From Clostridium sp. CAG:632 (lineage in GTDB: Bacteria; Bacillota; Clostridia; Lachnospirales; Lachnospiraceae): a stretch of DNA of 19,541 nt. The stretch is taken from contig HF991369.1 of the NCBI GenBank assembly GCA_000431515.1, forward strand, positions 234,129 through 253,669, in the 5' to 3' direction. Under the pieces are notes generated by a model that saw only the letters and a program-made list of their open reading frames with translations, ran no database searches and was not told where the DNA came from. The position numbers and the translations under genes were made by a program. This document shows positions 7,489-14,554 of this stretch, piece by piece (within the stretch, counting starts at the first letter, position 1; every line of letters begins with the position of its first letter).

Positions 7489-8110
7489 CTGTGTCACCTC
7501 CCTGTTCTGCTGAGCCTGCGCCCAGCGCTCCTGCATAACAGATTCCCGCATTGACTGCATTCGTTACCGCATTGGTCGTGATCGTCGCACCGCTTAATGC
7601 ATCGATCTCATTATCCGCAGCTGCTCCGGTCTTGGAGTAGACAAACTGTTCTACTTGCTTCCCTGCAAACTGTTCCTGGAACTCCGGCTTCTTTGCCTCC
7701 ATTCCAAGTCCGATCGTTTCCGATAATGACAGGAAGGAAATCCCATTGACCGTGCCATCCATCCGGATACCCATCGCTAGCTGCAGTTCGCCGCCATATG
7801 CTTCCGAAGAGGTAATCGTCATTACATATCCCAGAATATTTCCATCTGCATCCATAGCAGCCTTCACTTCATCGATTCGATCCTTTGTATATCCGGCATC
7901 TGCCAGTATCTGCTGTGCATCTGCCGCATCTGTTACCTCTGTAAACTCTGCCGCATCCGTAAATACTGCCTGATACGCCTCATTCTTCTTATCCTCCTGA
8001 GTCTTTGCAATCGGATTTTTGGTGATCGCATAAACGCCACCCAGAAGCAGTCCGGCAATCAACGTGATTGCAAACAGAATCAACGAATCCCTGATCATCT
8101 GTTTATTCAT
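7481..8110 (-). CDS. rnfG: Rnf complex subunit RnfG (covalent FMN protein)
   Basis: RnfG carries an FMN attached to Thr on the outer face of the membrane and passes electrons within the Rnf complex. The 209-residue protein has one N-terminal membrane helix (about 8-29) and then the FMN-binding domain. The flavinylation motif is DALSGATITT at 170-179, with T176 as the predicted attachment residue, the typical D-x-x-S-G-A-T form. The upstream DUF1294-ApbE protein is the probable enzyme that attaches it. The linker (about 50-90) is rich in Ala and Asp. The gene overlaps rnfD by eight bases at its start and rnfE by eight at its end, with the same ATGAATAA sequence at both junctions. Confidence 0.97.
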   Translation of the reverse strand: MNKQMIRDSLILFAITLIAGLLLGGVYAITKNPIAKTQEDKKNEAYQAVFTDAAEFTEVTDAADAQQILADAGYTKDRIDEVKAAMDADGNILGYVMTITSSEAYGGELQLAMGIRMDGTVNGISFLSLSETIGLGMEAKKPEFQEQFAGKQVEQFVYSKTGAAADNEIDALSGATITTNAVTNAVNAGICYAGALGAGSAEQGGDTDE

Positions 8111-9056
8111 GCTTCACTGCCCCCTTTCCAAAGGACTTTTCAGCCGTAAACCGTTCAATGATCGGCACTAAAAGGTTACCACATAAAATCGAGTAAGACA
8201 CACCCTCTGCTGCGGTGGTCGTATTCCACGGGCTTCTCAATACAAAGGTAAGGATTCCGAGCAGTACACCATATACCAAGCGTCCCTTTGCAGTAATCGG
8301 CGATGTCACATAATCGGTTGCCATAAAGAATGCTCCAAGCATCAGACCGCCGCCGCATAAATGGGCTGCCAGAAATCTCAGATCAAAACCTCTGCCACTG
8401 GCCAGTGCATATATCAGTATACAGACCGAAAAGCTGCCGATATACGTAAGCGGAATCCGGATATCGATCACCCGTCGGAAAATCAGATATGCACCACCTA
8501 ATAAAATCGCAACCGCCGAGGTCTCACCAATAGTTCCGGCCGTGCTTCCCATAAACATCCGAAGCAGACTCACTTCACCGCCGGTCTTTAAAACCGCTAA
8601 CGGTGTTGCCGTTGTCATTGCATCATATACAAAATTCGTCATCGGCTTTGCAAAGGAAAGAAGTAAAAAACATCTTGCCGCAAGTGCCGGATTCACAAAG
8701 TTCTGTCCGATTCCGCCAAATAGCTGCTTTACAACAATAATTGCAAATACACTGCCCAGCATCGCCATCCACCACGGTAAGGTTGATGGAAGATTCAACG
8801 CCAGTAACAGACCGGTAACCACTGCACTGAAGTCTCCGATCGTCACCTTACGTTTCATCAGATATTCAAAAAGCCCCTCACTCAGCACGCAGGTCAGTAC
8901 GCATACCACAATCAGCAAAACCGCGCGGAGCTTAAAATTATAAATTCCCATAATCGTAGTCGGAAGCAATGCAATGATCACATCTAACATAATCCCTGAT
9001 GTACTATCCTCATGACGAATATGCGGAGAAGATGATATTCCTTTCTTAGTATCCAT
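8103..9056 (-). CDS. rnfD: Rnf complex membrane subunit RnfD (covalent FMN protein)
   Basis: RnfD is an integral membrane subunit with a Thr-linked FMN. I chose the ATG at 9056 rather than one 18 codons upstream. It gives MDTKKGISSSPHIRHEDSTS, the usual N-terminus (SPHIR motif), and has a perfect AGGAGGTG seven bases before it. The 317-residue protein has about nine to ten membrane helices. The conserved stretch GGIGQNFVNPALAARCFLL is present at 114-132. The flavinylation site is DAMTTATPLA at 145-154, with T151 as the likely residue; T149-A150 here replaces the S-G of the common SGAT form. The rnfC stop lies 10 bases upstream and the rnfG start overlaps its end. Confidence 0.97.
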   Translation of the reverse strand: MDTKKGISSSPHIRHEDSTSGIMLDVIIALLPTTIMGIYNFKLRAVLLIVVCVLTCVLSEGLFEYLMKRKVTIGDFSAVVTGLLLALNLPSTLPWWMAMLGSVFAIIVVKQLFGGIGQNFVNPALAARCFLLLSFAKPMTNFVYDAMTTATPLAVLKTGGEVSLLRMFMGSTAGTIGETSAVAILLGGAYLIFRRVIDIRIPLTYIGSFSVCILIYALASGRGFDLRFLAAHLCGGGLMLGAFFMATDYVTSPITAKGRLVYGVLLGILTFVLRSPWNTTTAAEGVSYSILCGNLLVPIIERFTAEKSFGKGAVKHE

Positions 9057-9066
9057 AGCACACCTC

Positions 9067-10386
9067 CTACTTTTTTCTGCCGGCCAGAATTGCTTTTCTG
9101 GTTGCTGCAATCGTCTGGGTCAGATGCCGTTTGGCCGGACATACATAGGAACAGCAGCCGCATTCACAGCATTCCATTCCATCCTGCTCTACAAATGCAT
9201 CCAGCTTTCCATGCTCTGCAAGGCTTGCAAGCTTTGTCGGATTCACTCTGCCCGGACAAACTGCCACGCACCGGCCACAGCGAATACAGTTCGACGGCTC
9301 ACAAGCAGCTACTTCATCCTTCTTCATACATAAAACCGCAGAAGATCCCTTCACTGCCGGAACCTCTGTCGAAAACATAGCCTTTCCCATCATCGGACCG
9401 CCGGATATGATCTTTTCCGGTTCACCATCCAGATATCCACCGGCAGCTTCGATCAGTTCCTGAAGGCTGGTGCCCAGTAATACTTTAAAGTTCTTCGGAT
9501 CCACGATGTCATCTCCACTGATCGTTATGATCCGGTCGATCAACGGAACACCTTCCACAACTGCCTTGTAAATCGCAGTGACTGTATCAACATTATGTAC
9601 AATACAGCCTGCGTCCGCCGGCAGCATACCGGAATTAATATACCGTCCGGTATTCGCATATATCAGCTGACGTTCTGCTCCTTCCGGATACTTCGTCTTC
9701 ATAACATTAACCTGAATCTTCGGATGATCTGCCGTCTGTTCCTTCATAATCCGGATTGCTTCCGGCTTATTATCCTCAATCGCAATAATACCGGATGCCT
9801 GCGGAAACATATGCAGAACAATCTCCAGCCCGGTCACCACTTTCTCCGGCTCTTCCAGCATTCTCCGATAATCGGAGGTCAGATACGGCTCACACTCAGA
9901 ACCATTCACAATGATATAATCGATAGAATCCGGATTCTTCGGTGATAGCTTCACATGTGTCGGAAATCCGGCACCACCCATACCGACAATACCGGCATCC
10001 TGAATAACCTCCAGTAGGTCTTTCCTGTCCATCTCCTGCCAGTTAGCGGGTGCAGGTCTTTCCATCACTTCATATTCGCCATCATTTTCAATAATAATAG
10101 ACTCTGCTTTGGTACCGCCAGCTGTCAGACGCGGTTCAATATTTTTAACTGTTCCGGAAACTGATGCATGAATATGCGCTGAAACAAATCCACCCGCCTC
10201 AGCAATCCTCTGTCCGACCAGAACCCGGTCGCCCTTTTTCACAACTGGTTTTGCGGGTGCTCCGATATGCTGACTCAACGGATAAACCAACTCTCCCTTT
10301 GGCAGATATGTTTCGATCGGTTTATCCATGGTCAGTTCTTTGCCCTCGTAAGGATGGATGCCACCCTTAAATGTAAGCAAACTCAT
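9067..10386 (-). CDS. rnfC: Rnf complex subunit RnfC (NAD-linked Fe-S flavoprotein)
   Basis: RnfC is the peripheral cytoplasmic subunit that exchanges electrons with NAD+. It is related to the 51-kDa subunit of complex I. The 439-residue protein has an N-terminal barrel domain, then the glycine-rich nucleotide-binding loop AGIVGMGGAGFPTHVK at 131-146 and NGSECEPYLTSD at 161-172. An SLBB-like domain follows, and then two [4Fe-4S] motifs: C367/C370/C373/C377 and C406/C409/C412/C416. The second sits in the Cys-dense stretch CCECGCCSYVC, with extra cysteines at 407 and 411. This is the first rnf gene. Its ribosome binding site is GAGG in the run before the ATG, and a promoter lies across the end of the preceding gene. 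Confidence 0.97.
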   Translation of the reverse strand: MSLLTFKGGIHPYEGKELTMDKPIETYLPKGELVYPLSQHIGAPAKPVVKKGDRVLVGQRIAEAGGFVSAHIHASVSGTVKNIEPRLTAGGTKAESIIIENDGEYEVMERPAPANWQEMDRKDLLEVIQDAGIVGMGGAGFPTHVKLSPKNPDSIDYIIVNGSECEPYLTSDYRRMLEEPEKVVTGLEIVLHMFPQASGIIAIEDNKPEAIRIMKEQTADHPKIQVNVMKTKYPEGAERQLIYANTGRYINSGMLPADAGCIVHNVDTVTAIYKAVVEGVPLIDRIITISGDDIVDPKNFKVLLGTSLQELIEAAGGYLDGEPEKIISGGPMMGKAMFSTEVPAVKGSSAVLCMKKDEVAACEPSNCIRCGRCVAVCPGRVNPTKLASLAEHGKLDAFVEQDGMECCECGCCSYVCPAKRHLTQTIAATRKAILAGRKK

Positions 10387-10418
10387 ACGTAATACCTCGT
10401 TTCTTAAGATTTATCCTA

Positions 10419-10447
10419 ATTTTAATACAATTTTTCTTATTATTCAA
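10419..10447 (-). promoter_or_regulatory. Promoter for the rnf operon
   Basis: On the minus strand TTGAAT (10447-10442) and TAAAAT (10424-10419) are separated by exactly 17 bases. The minus-35 box overlaps the stop codon of the upstream Gx-transporter gene. The 57-base gap has no terminator hairpin, so rnfC-B may be read both from here and by readthrough from the apbE block. Confidence 0.6.
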
Positions 10448-10935
10448 CTGATTTCCATTGGTAAATGCCGGTGCAGCCATGCCCCTGCGAGACCAACCAA
10501 AACTCCGGCAATCACCCCTGATACGATCAGTACCGGCAGGTAATAAAAAATTGCCGCCGTTCCCATCAAGACCCATGCAGCCAGAATCTGTCCAAAATTA
10601 TGAGCCACTCCGCCTGCTGCACTGACTCCTGCAACAGAAAAAACATTTTTCTTTTTTAAAACAGCCATAACAGCCAGACTGAGTATGGATCCTGCCAGAC
10701 TGTAGATGCCAATAGCCAGATTACCGAACAGAATGCAGGAAATCAATACACGCAGGATACTGACGGCGACTGCCTCCTTATAAGAGAACCGGTATAACAC
10801 CAAAAGTGCTGTCAGATTGGCAATCCCAAGCTTTACTCCCGGAATCCCCAATGTGATCGGAACACAGGATTCCAGCCAGCCGAGAACGATTCCCAATGCA
10901 GTCATGACTCCTAATATGGATACCTTTTTTGCCAT
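10444..10935 (-). CDS. Gx transporter family membrane protein (heptaprenyl diphosphate synthase component I family)
   Basis: This 163-residue, very hydrophobic protein with about five membrane segments belongs to the family annotated as Hpre_diP_synt_I or Gx transporter. Its signature GIPGVKLGIANLTALL appears at about 30-45. The historical name, heptaprenyl diphosphate synthase component I, is probably misleading: the sequence looks like a small S-component-like transporter. Members of this family are frequent neighbours of NusG-domain-II, ApbE and Rnf genes, so a role in supplying a flavin or quinone precursor is plausible but unproven. AAGGAG lies eight bases before the start. It is 12 bases downstream of the NusG-II gene, and its TGA forms part of the rnf promoter. 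Confidence 0.87.
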   Translation of the reverse strand: MAKKVSILGVMTALGIVLGWLESCVPITLGIPGVKLGIANLTALLVLYRFSYKEAVAVSILRVLISCILFGNLAIGIYSLAGSILSLAVMAVLKKKNVFSVAGVSAAGGVAHNFGQILAAWVLMGTAAIFYYLPVLIVSGVIAGVLVGLAGAWLHRHLPMEIS

Positions 10936-10947
10936 AGAATGTGCTCC

Positions 10948-11277
10948 TTATCTTTTAATCTCCACCACCAGTCCATGTGGCAGGCATACAATACTTTCTC
11001 CTGCCTTTGAAATTTCTTTGTGATTCACACAAATCTGATCCCGGCAGTCCGCCTCTGTGATCCGCACCTTTCCGTTTTCTATCCGGAGTACATTTTCTCC
11101 GTTCTCACTCCGGATCGGCATGTTACAGTCCTCCTGCAACGGCTGTTCCAAAATCACCGTTCCATCCAGCGTTACCACTGCTTTTTCGCCGTTTCGGGTA
11201 AACAAACGAAACCCCAATGTCACAACTGCAGCTGCAATCAGAAGTCCAGTGATCAGAATGATATCCTGTTTTTTCAT
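10948..11277 (-). CDS. NusG domain II-containing protein
   Basis: This is a 109-residue protein with one N-terminal membrane helix (about 6-26) and an outer NusG-domain-II-like beta fold. The family signature is present: DCRDQICVNHKEISKAG at 77-93 and ESIVCLPHGLVVEI at 94-107. I chose the ATG at 11277 (MKKQDIILI) because GGAG lies about 10 bases upstream; earlier starts sit too close to or ahead of that site. Despite the name it is not a transcription factor like NusG, as it lacks the NGN domain. C78, C83, C98 and H101 are the family-conserved residues, perhaps for disulfide, metal or redox chemistry. The position between apbE and the Gx transporter suggests a role in flavoprotein maturation or extracytoplasmic electron transfer. 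Confidence 0.88.
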   Translation of the reverse strand: MKKQDIILITGLLIAAAVVTLGFRLFTRNGEKAVVTLDGTVILEQPLQEDCNMPIRSENGENVLRIENGKVRITEADCRDQICVNHKEISKAGESIVCLPHGLVVEIKR

Positions 11278-11299
11278 ATAATTCATTCTCCATTTATTT

Positions 11300-12529
11300 T
11301 TACTCACTGACAATACTGTATTCCGGATTCACCAATTGAAACTCATCCGTAACTCCATCCGTCAGATAGATTTTCTTATCTGTTGTAATAAACACCGCTT
11401 CTGCTCCATATTTTTCCAGCAATTCCACGGATTTTTCTCTGCCGAGCACAAAACAAGCGGTAGACAATCCATCACTGTCAATTCCACTCGAGCAAAGAAC
11501 CGTTACGGAAACCAATCCGGAATCTGCCGGATAACCGGTCACAGGATCCATAATATGATGATACCGGACTCCGTTTTCCATAAAATATTTCTCATAATCA
11601 CCGGATGTAGACACTACCGTATTATCCATTACTTTTAAATATCCGACCGCTGTTCCCTGTTCGCCACGTGGATCCTGTATCCCGATATTCCAGGCACTGC
11701 CATCCGGCTTTTTCCCATATGTCAGAATGGAACCGCCAATCGAAACCACTGCTCCGGAGATTTTCATTGTTTCCAACCGCTCTGCAATTTTATCACAGGC
11801 AATCCCTTTACCCAAAGCCCCCAGATCCAGAGTCATCCCTGCCTGATCGGCAGTTAGGTTTCCGTCCTCTGAGATATGGAGCTTCGTATATCCTGTCTTT
11901 TCTAATGTCTCCTGTAATACCTTACCATCCGGAATCGCAGGATGCTCTCCCTCGATTCCCCATAGATCCAGCACCGGACGCAATGTAATATCCAATGCTC
12001 CGCCGGAATCCTCACATAACTTCCACGCTTCCGTCAGCCATGCCTGTTCTTCCGGATACAGCCTGCAGTCTTTCTCCTCCTGCAGCTGCTGATTCAGATA
12101 AGATATGGAGGATTCCGGTTCTCTCCAGCTCAGAACATGATCATTCAACTCTGTGATCAATGCAGGCAGCTCTTCCACTGCCTGTTTACTGTCTCTTCCA
12201 TATACATCTGCTGTAACAACCGTTCCCATGCCAATTCCGGTATAGTGATTTACTGCTGTCATATTCCGATAAATCAGAAATCCGGCAAGGAGCAGCTGTA
12301 ATACCAGAATCACCGGAATTCCTATCACAAACTGCCGATGCTTTGTCTTATGCCGGAAAGTATACATGCCCAAAAGACTGCCTGTACTTCCTCCCAGAAT
12401 TGCAAATAAAAACAATACCTTCTCCGGTATCCGCCATTTCTGTTTCTGTGCCTTCCGTTTGTCAATTCCCATACTCAGAAATCCTGCAAGATTTATGAGC
12501 AGTAAATACAAGATTCCGATCTTCCACAT
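11300..12529 (-). CDS. apbE: DUF1294-ApbE fusion: membrane FAD:protein FMN transferase
   Basis: ApbE enzymes use FAD to attach FMN to Thr of target proteins outside the membrane. Here the targets are probably RnfD and RnfG, encoded just downstream. The 409-residue protein is a fusion. Residues about 5-85 match DUF1294, with membrane helices and the motifs DKRKAQKQKWRIPE and GMYTFRHKTKH. Residues about 95-400 are ApbE: MGTVVTADVYG (101-111), DLGALGKGIACD (235-246), STSGDYEKYF (307-316), HHIMDPVTGYP (324-334) and DSDGLSTACFVLG (351-363). ApbE proteins are usually lipoproteins; here the DUF1294 part seems to replace the lipid anchor. The frame is continuous, so this is not an annotation join. 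The ribosome binding site AGGAAA is modest. No clear promoter fits in the 76 bases after asnB. Confidence 0.95.
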   Translation of the reverse strand: MWKIGILYLLLINLAGFLSMGIDKRKAQKQKWRIPEKVLFLFAILGGSTGSLLGMYTFRHKTKHRQFVIGIPVILVLQLLLAGFLIYRNMTAVNHYTGIGMGTVVTADVYGRDSKQAVEELPALITELNDHVLSWREPESSISYLNQQLQEEKDCRLYPEEQAWLTEAWKLCEDSGGALDITLRPVLDLWGIEGEHPAIPDGKVLQETLEKTGYTKLHISEDGNLTADQAGMTLDLGALGKGIACDKIAERLETMKISGAVVSIGGSILTYGKKPDGSAWNIGIQDPRGEQGTAVGYLKVMDNTVVSTSGDYEKYFMENGVRYHHIMDPVTGYPADSGLVSVTVLCSSGIDSDGLSTACFVLGREKSVELLEKYGAEAVFITTDKKIYLTDGVTDEFQLVNPEYSIVSE

Positions 12530-12561
12530 ATTTCCTGAACCTCAATTCTTTCTGTACAAAG

Positions 12562-12595
12562 AAGGCTTGCGAAAAGAATCCCTTTCGTAAGCCTT
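12562..12595 (-). terminator. Probable terminator after asnB
   Basis: A 13-base inverted repeat, AAGGCTTGCGAAA (12562-12574) against TTTCGTAAGCCTT (12583-12595), sits 10 bases past the asnB stop. On the minus strand the stem has one A-C mismatch and is followed by CTTTGT, a weak U-run. It may therefore be leaky and let asnB transcripts enter apbE. In plus-strand RNA the mismatch becomes a G-U pair with TTATTCT behind it, but no gene is read that way here. Confidence 0.65.
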
Positions 12596-12605
12596 TTATT
12601 CTCTA

Positions 12606-14435
12606 TTATGCTCTTTTTACAAAATACTCATTATACCAAAGCAGGAACATGAATACCGTCCAGATCTTCCGGCTGTTATCAAACTTCTCTGCCTTATGCT
12701 GTTCCAACAGCTTCACCAGATATTCCGTATCAAAGAACTGTGCTGCTTCCTTACTGGTGAATGCTTCCTTGATCCGGTTATAGTACTTATCCTCCCGTAT
12801 CCATACACGGATCGGAACCGGGAATCCCAGTTTCTTCTTATCTGCAACCTTTTCCGGCAGAACCTCCAGTGCAGTCTTCCGGAATGCACGCTTGGTCACT
12901 TCACCTTCTACCTTATACTGTCTCGGAATTCTGGATGCTACCTCGAATACCTCTTTATCCAGGAACGGTACCCGGACCTCCAGTGAATTCGCCATACTCA
13001 TCTTATCTGCCTTTAACAAGATATCATGTACCATCCATACATTAATATCCAGATACTGCATCTGTGTTACAGTATCTTTTCCCTTAGTCCGTGCCCAGTA
13101 AGGCTTTGTAACATCCAACGGATCCACTCCGTTTCGTTCCTTTAGCAGCTTATCCTTCTCTTTTTCATCAAAGATAAATGCATTTCCCACATAGCGCTCC
13201 TGCAACGTCTTGGAATGCCGAACCAGGAAGTTAAATCCCCGCTTCTTCGGGAACAGGGATGCAAACTTACCGATCAGCCGGCGGATAGGGAACGGAATCA
13301 CATCATAAGCCTTGTTTTCCAATGGTTCCCGGTAAATATTATAACCGCCGAACAACTCATCCGAGCCTTCTCCCGACATAGCAACCTTAACGTATTTTGC
13401 GGTCTCATTTCCAAGGAAATACAGTGCGATCGCAGAAGCATCGGCCAATGGCTGATCCATATAATACTGAATCATCGGCAGCTTCTCCCAGTATTCCTCC
13501 GGTGAGATGACCTTACTGATATTCTGTACCTGAATAATATCGGATAATTCCTTTGCATAGGAAATCTCATTATACTTCTTCTGCTTAAACCCGACCGTAA
13601 AGGTCTTATCTACATTTGCCAGACATGCAATATAGCTGGAATCCACACCACTGGACAGGAAAGAACCTACCTCCACATCACTGATCTTGTGTGCTTTTAC
13701 AGAGTCCTCCATAACTGTTCGGATCTCCTGTGCCCATTCATCCAGATCCTTACTCTCATCCGGCTCTTTAAACTCCGGCTCCCAGTATCTTGTAATCGTA
13801 ACCTTACCATCTTCATATACCAGATAATGTGCCGGTGGCAGACATTTTACTCCTTCAAAAAAGGTATCTGCCGACGGACTATACTGATATGTCAGATAAT
13901 TCTCTAAAACATCATGATTTAACTTCTTTTCAAAATTCGGATGATGTAAAAACGCCTTGATCTCTGAACCAAACATCAGAGTGCCGTTCATCTGTGCATA
14001 ATACATCGGCTTAATACCAAAGAAATCTCTTGCCAGGAACATTTTCTTTTCATTTCTATCCCAGATCACAAATGTGAACATACCACGCAGCATATTCAGC
14101 ATATCATAACCGTATTCCTCATAGGAATGGATCAGTACTTCAGAATCTGTCTGCGTCTTAAATACATGACCACGCTTCACCAGTTCTTCCCGGATATCCT
14201 GATAATTATAAATCTCACCGTTAAACATCAACACCAGTGATTCATCCTCGTTATAAATAGGCTGGCTTCCGGAGTTCAGGTCGATAATACTCAACCGGCG
14301 GAATCCCAATGCAATATCATCATCCAAAAAGGTACCGTCACTGTCCGGTCCCCGGTGAATGATCGCATCCTTCATTTTTTCTATTACTTCTGCCTTTTCC
14401 GGCAGATGATCTACAAATCCTACAAATCCACACAT
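12606..14435 (-). CDS. asnB: Asparagine synthase, glutamine-hydrolysing
   Basis: AsnB makes asparagine from aspartate, ATP and the ammonia released from glutamine. The 609-residue length fits the family. It starts MCGFVGFVD, so Cys2 becomes the N-terminal nucleophile of the class II glutaminase after Met removal. Supporting motifs are RRLSIIDL (46-53) and FNGEIYNYQDIR (71-82). The synthetase half has the pyrophosphate-binding loop SSGVDSS (261-267) and SGEGSDELFGGYN (354-366). The start is supported by AGAGGTGC and by a near-consensus promoter 60-90 bases upstream. It is followed by an inverted-repeat terminator, and so looks like a single-gene unit with possible readthrough into apbE. Confidence 0.97.
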   Translation of the reverse strand: MCGFVGFVDHLPEKAEVIEKMKDAIIHRGPDSDGTFLDDDIALGFRRLSIIDLNSGSQPIYNEDESLVLMFNGEIYNYQDIREELVKRGHVFKTQTDSEVLIHSYEEYGYDMLNMLRGMFTFVIWDRNEKKMFLARDFFGIKPMYYAQMNGTLMFGSEIKAFLHHPNFEKKLNHDVLENYLTYQYSPSADTFFEGVKCLPPAHYLVYEDGKVTITRYWEPEFKEPDESKDLDEWAQEIRTVMEDSVKAHKISDVEVGSFLSSGVDSSYIACLANVDKTFTVGFKQKKYNEISYAKELSDIIQVQNISKVISPEEYWEKLPMIQYYMDQPLADASAIALYFLGNETAKYVKVAMSGEGSDELFGGYNIYREPLENKAYDVIPFPIRRLIGKFASLFPKKRGFNFLVRHSKTLQERYVGNAFIFDEKEKDKLLKERNGVDPLDVTKPYWARTKGKDTVTQMQYLDINVWMVHDILLKADKMSMANSLEVRVPFLDKEVFEVASRIPRQYKVEGEVTKRAFRKTALEVLPEKVADKKKLGFPVPIRVWIREDKYYNRIKEAFTSKEAAQFFDTEYLVKLLEQHKAEKFDNSRKIWTVFMFLLWYNEYFVKRA

Positions 14436-14492
14436 GCTGTTTGCACCTCTGTATTGTTATTTTCCTGTTTTCTCTTTCTTACATTACTGTTC

Positions 14493-14521
14493 ATTATGGA
14501 CTGAAGCCCCGGACTTGTCAA
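14493..14521 (-). promoter_or_regulatory. Strong promoter for asnB
   Basis: On the minus strand TTGACA (14521-14516) is a perfect minus-35 box, followed after exactly 17 bases by CATAAT (14498-14493). The expected start of transcription near 14486 gives a leader of about 50 bases. No T-box or other structured leader is visible in that space. Confidence 0.8.
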
Positions 14522-14554
14522 GTTTTTCTATTGCCATTCAAGCCCTCCGGTCTC

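Noticed and set aside
9057..9110. Longer N-terminus for RnfD overlapping rnfC
   Set aside because: The ATG at 9056 has a perfect AGGAGGTG at the right distance and yields the family N-terminus.
10948..11277. Transcription elongation factor NusG
   Set aside because: Only domain II is present, behind a membrane helix; there is no NGN domain, so a NusG transcription role is unlikely.
14436..14486. Riboswitch or T-box leader upstream of asnB
   Set aside because: The leader implied by the promoter is only about 50 bases, with no T-box sequence or antiterminator structure.
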